A stretch of 8,795 bases of DNA from Candidatus Pacearchaeota archaeon. GTDB taxonomy: Archaea; Nanobdellota; Nanobdellia; Pacearchaeales; GW2011-AR1. Positions within the stretch are counted from its first letter, which is position 1, and every line of letters begins with the position of its first letter. Location of the stretch: positions 1 to 8,795 of the forward strand of contig WJLK01000021.1 in the NCBI GenBank assembly GCA_014728565.1, written 5' to 3'. The notes beneath the pieces were generated by a model. It ran no database searches. It saw only the letters and a list, made by a program, of their open reading frames with translations, and was not told the DNA's origin. A program made the translations under genes and the position numbers. Positions 5,959 through 8,795 of this stretch are shown here, one piece after another.

Positions 5959-6684
5959 TTATGAAGTTATTTTTTTCTTCAATACTGCAATTCCATTCTT
6001 TTTTATCTCAAAAGGAACAGGACCTCTCACATGATTGGTTCTCCTCATTTTTGCAATTCTTATTGCTCTGTCACTCTCTCCACCTAATCCAGAGCTGTAG
6101 AGGTTAATCAAACCATCAGATAAAAATTTCATAGACTGGGTTCTCGGCTCATCACTTCCCATTGAGAAATTTTCAACACTTCCCTCCACTGTCTCGTCAG
6201 CAATCAGTGTGGTTATATTAAATCTTTTTAACATAGTTGTAAGGTCAAAAACAACCCTTCTTATCATTGACTCATCTTTTAAATATAATGATAATATACT
6301 TACTGGATCAATGCAGACTCTCCTAATATCTCCTTTTAATACTAATTCTGCAAGCTGGTCTTTAAGCCCTCTGATTGTTATTTTAGGAGAGACTCTTATG
6401 AACTTGCATTTCCCTGCTTTATCAAGTTTAATAAAATCCCATCCAAAAGTAAAAGCATCAAGAAAGATATCCTCATCATGAGATTCAAAACTTATATGCA
6501 GACCATTTTCATTGAATTTATTAACACCATTCCATAAAAACTGCAAAAGAAAAGTTGTCTTTCCAGCTCCAGGACCTCCAAAAACAGAGTTAATACTGTT
6601 TCTGACAAATCCACCCTGGCATAGTTCATCAAAACCTGGAATGCCTGTAGGACATCTGTCTTCTGGAATAGACCTCGTTTTCAT
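5959..6684 (-). CDS. KaiC-like RecA-superfamily ATPase, copy A
   Basis: This 241-residue paralogue is the upstream member of the tandem pair. It has TGIPGFDELCQGGF (13-26), Walker A GGPGAGKTT (36-44, K42), SFES (65-68, E67, again without the second Glu) and Walker B RVCIDP (122-127, D126). The C-terminal segment from GESDRAIRIAKMR (202-214) to RGPVPFEI (220-227) is identical to copy B. The two differ mainly at the N-terminus, in the 68-71 loop and in the middle helices, so they may form a hetero-oligomer or respond to different partners. The ATG at 6684 has a palindromic TATA box centred 26-27 nt upstream. Products of both genes should be cytoplasmic. Confidence 0.87.
   Translation of the reverse strand: MKTRSIPEDRCPTGIPGFDELCQGGFVRNSINSVFGGPGAGKTTFLLQFLWNGVNKFNENGLHISFESHDEDIFLDAFTFGWDFIKLDKAGKCKFIRVSPKITIRGLKDQLAELVLKGDIRRVCIDPVSILSLYLKDESMIRRVVFDLTTMLKRFNITTLIADETVEGSVENFSMGSDEPRTQSMKFLSDGLINLYSSGLGGESDRAIRIAKMRRTNHVRGPVPFEIKKNGIAVLKKKITS
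6008..6099 (-). repeat. Near-identical segment shared by the two KaiC-like genes (copy A side)
   Basis: This is the partner of 5284-5375. A second, shorter perfect match of 36 nt links 6436-6471 to 5712-5747 and encodes DIFLDAFTFGWD. The patchy pattern suggests gene conversion rather than uniform conservation. Confidence 0.85.
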
Positions 6685-6704
6685 ACTATAACTAACAAAT
6701 AGCT

Positions 6705-6716
6705 ATATTTAAATAT
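6705..6716 (-). promoter_or_regulatory. TATA box of the KaiC-like pair
   Basis: The perfect palindrome ATATTTAAATAT is centred 26-27 nt upstream of the ATG at 6684. It lies in a 78-nt divergent region that also holds the TATA-like TTTAAATAT (6737-6745) of the methyltransferase remnant. Confidence 0.55.
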
Positions 6717-6736
6717 TATGGAGTAGTGGAAAATTC

Positions 6737-6745
6737 TTTAAATAT
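6737..6745 (+). promoter_or_regulatory. TATA-like box of the broken methyltransferase gene
   Basis: TTTAAATAT is centred about 22 nt before the ATG at 6763. The promoter thus looks intact although the reading frame downstream is not. Confidence 0.4.
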
Positions 6746-6762
6746 TCAGATTATGTATTATC

Positions 6763-7273
6763 ATGAGAAAATATACTGGTGAAAAATATATAGAAGTTAC
6801 TGAAACAAAACCTCATCTGATTCTAAAAAAACATATGGATGCTGAATTAGAAATCATTCAAAGATATGCTTTCAGAACTTAAGAAGAGGTCATCAGAATT
6901 TAAAAATACTAAGGTTATTCAGGGAGATATAACTAAATTATCAGAAATTCTAGAAAAAGAAGATATTAAAAATCCTGTTTTAATGCTAGTCCAGAATACC
7001 TTGGAGACTATTGAGGGTGACTGGAAAAAAGTACTGGAAGAAATGAAAAAAATTGCTGAAAAATATCATGGAGAGATTATAATCTCTTTTTTTAGACAGG
7101 AAGCATTAAAAAACTGGGGAATTGATTTATACTCTTCTATCTCTGAGATGACTGGAGAACCAGATTTAGAAAAAACTGAATTTGATAGAGGAATTTTTGT
7201 AAGCAAAAAAGGTTATACCTCTAAATGGAGAAGCAGAGAAGAAATACAAGATATCAAAAAATTTTTTAGATGA
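6763..7273 (+). pseudogene. SAM-dependent methyltransferase, internally deleted and frameshifted
   Basis: Two frames together give a class I methyltransferase with its middle missing. 6763-6882 encodes 39 residues (MRKYTGEKYIEVTETKPH ... IIQRYAFRT), which look like the usual N-terminal extension before motif I. 6866-7273 encodes 135 residues, beginning MLSELKKRS, continuing VIQGDITKL, NPVLMLVQNTLETI, EIIISFFRQEAL and WGIDLYSS, and ending in EEIQDIKKFFR. These fit the part of the fold from just after the first acidic loop to the C-terminus. The glycine-rich motif I (D/E-x-G-x-G-x-G) and its acidic partner, which bind SAM, are absent from all frames. The two parts overlap by 17 nt in different frames. 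An internal deletion of a few dozen codons best explains this. Expression of the second part by reinitiation at 6866 is possible, but it should not bind SAM. Confidence 0.75.
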
Positions 7274-7388
7274 AAAACTATAAGAGAAAAAAGCATAGAT
7301 GAGTGGGTTGTTATGCATATTGGATTTTAAATAATTGTTCATAACCAAAGGTTTTTTAAAGTTTGAAGCTTATATAATTCTAATAACT

Positions 7389-7424
7389 GTCCTGATATGC
7401 ACTCATATTAGGACTTCTTTTTTT
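7389..7424 (+). terminator. Hairpin plus T-run, plus-strand terminator overlapping the NYN gene end
   Basis: Arms 7389-7399 and 7404-7414 pair over 11 bp (one G-U pair) around a CACT loop and are followed by TTCTTTTTTT (7415-7424). This has the shape of an intrinsic terminator on the plus strand and would end transcripts from the methyltransferase remnant. It lies across the NYN stop codon (7408-7410), and its T-run encodes the LysLysLys of the NYN C-terminus. On the minus strand no T-run follows the hairpin. Confidence 0.55.
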
Positions 7425-7938
7425 GTAATAGTGCTTTCTTTAAATTGATTGAACTATCACAGCAGTTTCTAAGTAAATATGAAGAACTTTTTGGAAAAAA
7501 TGCATTTATGACTTTTTTGTTGTTTTCTTGAACAACCTTAATTGCAGGGAGAAAGTCTTCATCACCTGAAACAATAATTGCCACATCATATAAATCTTTA
7601 AATGAACCTTTAATTAAGTCTGTTGCTAAATTAACATCATCACCTTTAATAAAAAACTCTACAGATCCGTCTTTTAAAGTTATTTTTCTTAAATTGCAAA
7701 GAGTAACATGAAGATTAGGGATAAGTTTTATTTTTTCAAGGAATTTGTTGTGTTTTTCATATGCTTCTGAATCATATTCTTTGTCTAATAGTGCAGTATA
7801 ATAATAGATATCTACAATTTCCCTCCTATTTTCTAGGTTTCTGATAAGATTCTCAAAAATAGTTTTAATTTTATATCTCTTTAGATTATTATACAGATTA
7901 CTTCCATCAATAAAAATTGCAACTCTCTCTTTTGCCAT
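7408..7938 (-). CDS. NYN (PIN-like, LabA/DUF88) domain protein
   Basis: The 176-residue protein is a minimal NYN domain. AIFIDGSNLY (7-16) supplies D11 and N14, KGDDVNLATDL (98-108) supplies D100, D101 and D107, and IVSGDEDFLPAI (122-133) supplies D126 and D128. These acids form the metal site of NYN/PIN-fold ribonucleases, so cleavage of RNA is likely but its target is unknown. The C-terminus is Lys-rich (KKALLQKKKS). It follows the V4R gene by 24 nt on the same strand and is probably cotranscribed; only a weak A/T-rich box (7951-7961) lies in between. No antitoxin-like small gene accompanies it, so a VapC-type toxin role is not supported. Confidence 0.87.
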   Translation of the reverse strand: MAKERVAIFIDGSNLYNNLKRYKIKTIFENLIRNLENRREIVDIYYYTALLDKEYDSEAYEKHNKFLEKIKLIPNLHVTLCNLRKITLKDGSVEFFIKGDDVNLATDLIKGSFKDLYDVAIIVSGDEDFLPAIKVVQENNKKVINAFFPKSSSYLLRNCCDSSINLKKALLQKKKS

Positions 7939-7962
7939 AAAAACAAATGGAAAAATTTAATC

Positions 7963-8526
7963 TCAACTAACCTCAAAATCACAGGCCTCATCACCTTTGG
8001 CCAGACATGTTTTTTCCACACAATCAACATCTTTATCAAATATATAAGAAAAAATACCTGCTAAAAGAGCAGCAGTCAGTGTGCATACGCATTTTCCTGT
8101 TTTTTTTATCTTTAACTGTTCTGATGCAAGAGTGCTTTTCTCTATTCTGATCATAGCTGATTTTTCCTGATTATTTAAATCAATTATCTCTAGTTTTCCA
8201 AGACCATAAACATCAAAAAAATCCTGCAGAGTCTTTATCATTCCTTCATCAGACTTTGCTATTTTTTTACTTAAATTTGCAATATTCATCAAACTTTGTC
8301 CTTTTATATTCTTATAAACCTGAGCATGCTGGACTATTTTTTTCATGTTACTTCTTGAGCTTTTTTTAACAGAATTATACATCTTTGTTTTATCAATTTC
8401 TTGTAGAACAAGAATATCAGAAGCATCAAGCATTATAAATGGAGTTCCCAGAATCTCAATTCTGCCATTTTTAACATTATACTGATTAACAAAAAGCAAT
8501 TTTTGCAACAAAGATGATAGTGCCAT
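7963..8526 (-). CDS. V4R-domain protein
   Basis: The 187-residue protein has a C-terminal V4R (4-vinyl reductase type) domain. Diagnostic are GKCVCTLTAALLAGIFSYIF (144-163) and VEKTCLAKGDEACDFEVS (170-187), with C146, C148, C169, C174 and C182; Cys in this pattern is thought to bind a metal. V4R domains bind small ligands such as hydrocarbons or porphyrin precursors in regulators and enzymes. Residues 1-75 contain a short beta-rich segment (GRIEILGTPFIML, 21-33) and a helical stretch rather than a helix-turn-helix, so direct DNA binding is not evident. The length is close to that of small stand-alone archaeal V4R proteins. The downstream NYN gene suggests a sensor coupled to an RNase, which is inference. 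Its promoter may be the TATA-like CTATTAAAGA at 8561-8570, giving a leader of about 14 nt. Confidence 0.8.
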   Translation of the reverse strand: MALSSLLQKLLFVNQYNVKNGRIEILGTPFIMLDASDILVLQEIDKTKMYNSVKKSSRSNMKKIVQHAQVYKNIKGQSLMNIANLSKKIAKSDEGMIKTLQDFFDVYGLGKLEIIDLNNQEKSAMIRIEKSTLASEQLKIKKTGKCVCTLTAALLAGIFSYIFDKDVDCVEKTCLAKGDEACDFEVS

Positions 8527-8663
8527 TTTCTCTTTTTTAATAATAACTAATAAAAAACAATCTTTAATAGCTTTTCGGATTCTTATTAGTAAGAAAGTAA
8601 AAACTCACTAAAATGCATCAAAATTTTTACACAAGTTAGAAATTTTATTTGCAAATACAACTA
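8527..8663. other. Intergenic region between the V4R and cold-shock genes
   Basis: These 137 nt hold no supported gene. A TATA-like CTATTAAAGA (minus strand, 8561-8570) may drive the V4R gene. The stem TTCTTA/TAAGAA around TTAG (8580-8595) and the palindrome TATTTGCAAATA (8646-8657) are short. Several A-runs (T-runs on the minus strand), such as 8599-8603, could end cold-shock transcripts. Confidence 0.3.
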
Positions 8664-8795
8664 TTAGCTTATTTTACAAACTTTTACAGCTTTTGGACCT
8701 CTGTCTCCTTGCTCAACTTCAAATTCAACAGAATCACTTTCATATATTGAAACTCCTTCCTCTAAGCCGGTTTTATGAACAAAATAATCTTTGCC
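8664..8795 (-). CDS. Cold-shock-domain protein, C-terminal part (5' end beyond window)
   Basis: The frame is open to the right edge and ends in TAA at 8664-8666, giving the last 43 residues. They begin GKDYFVHKTGLEEG, where DYFVH is the RNP2 motif, and continue ESDSVEFEVEQGDRGPKAVKV, the standard final strands of the CspA fold. The RNP1 motif (KGFGFI) lies outside the window. Cold-shock-domain proteins bind single-stranded RNA and DNA and act as RNA chaperones. The ending KVCKIS carries one Cys and has no extra C-terminal extension. Such proteins occur widely in bacteria and in a subset of archaea, including DPANN members. Confidence 0.9.
   Translation of the reverse strand, partial: GKDYFVHKTGLEEGVSIYESDSVEFEVEQGDRGPKAVKVCKIS

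Noticed and set aside
6209..6481. 90-codon plus-strand frame
   Set aside because: It is antisense to the KaiC-like copy A, whose motifs are unambiguous.
5241..6684. A Kai-type circadian clock
   Set aside because: Only single-domain KaiC-like ATPases are present; there is no KaiA, KaiB or histidine kinase, and single-domain relatives are common in archaea without clocks.
7408..7938. Toxin-antitoxin module based on the NYN nuclease
   Set aside because: No small antitoxin-like gene adjoins it, and its partner is a 187-residue V4R protein without a helix-turn-helix or similar domain.
8646..8657. 12-bp palindrome TATTTGCAAATA after the cold-shock gene
   Set aside because: It is short and A/T-dominated, has no T-run or second copy nearby, and is not distinguishable from chance in this DNA.

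Overview
The window looks like a chromosomal segment of an AT-rich archaeon, plausibly a DPANN-type lineage (that placement is inference; no rRNA or marker gene is present). The archaeal reading rests on promoter geometry: several genes have an A/T-only TATA-like box centred about 22-27 nt upstream of the ATG with no Shine-Dalgarno sequence, as expected for leaderless archaeal transcripts. It also rests on content: single-domain KaiC-like ATPases, a V4R-domain protein and an archaeal-style phosphodiesterase. Genes are tightly packed on both strands, with short intergenic regions, several convergent pairs that touch or overlap, and no gene-free stretch above 300 bases. I see no tRNA, rRNA, CRISPR array or insertion sequence.

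Layout. 1-125 (+) is the tail of an unidentified gene. 138-1127 (-) encodes a PHP-domain metallo-phosphoesterase, and 1181-2134 (+) a nucleotidyltransferase with a C-terminal OB-like domain; the two diverge from a shared palindromic TATA region. 4152 down to 2103 (-) is a two-gene operon: a stand-alone PEP-utiliser phosphohistidine swivel domain fused to a large unknown domain, overlapping by 8 nt a thymidylate-kinase-like P-loop kinase. The kinase tail overlaps the nucleotidyltransferase tail by 32 nt. 4282-4770 (+) is a YfcE/MJ0936-type phosphodiesterase. 4818-5240 (+) is an unknown Arg-rich protein whose stop codon abuts that of the first KaiC-like gene. 6684 down to 5241 (-) holds two tandem KaiC-like ATPases with signs of gene conversion. 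6763-7273 (+) is a methyltransferase broken by an internal deletion that removed the SAM-binding motif. 8526 down to 7408 (-) is a V4R-domain protein followed by a NYN-domain nuclease. 8664-8795 (-) is the 3' end of a cold-shock-domain gene.

How the genes may work together. The most unusual group is 1181-4152: a nucleotidyltransferase, a P-loop kinase and a phosphohistidine carrier domain with no visible ATP-grasp or PEP-binding partner. All three chemistries move phosphoryl or nucleotidyl groups, so a small pathway is conceivable but unproven. The KaiC-like pair and the V4R protein are the types of component found in archaeal signal transduction; nothing here proves that they interact.
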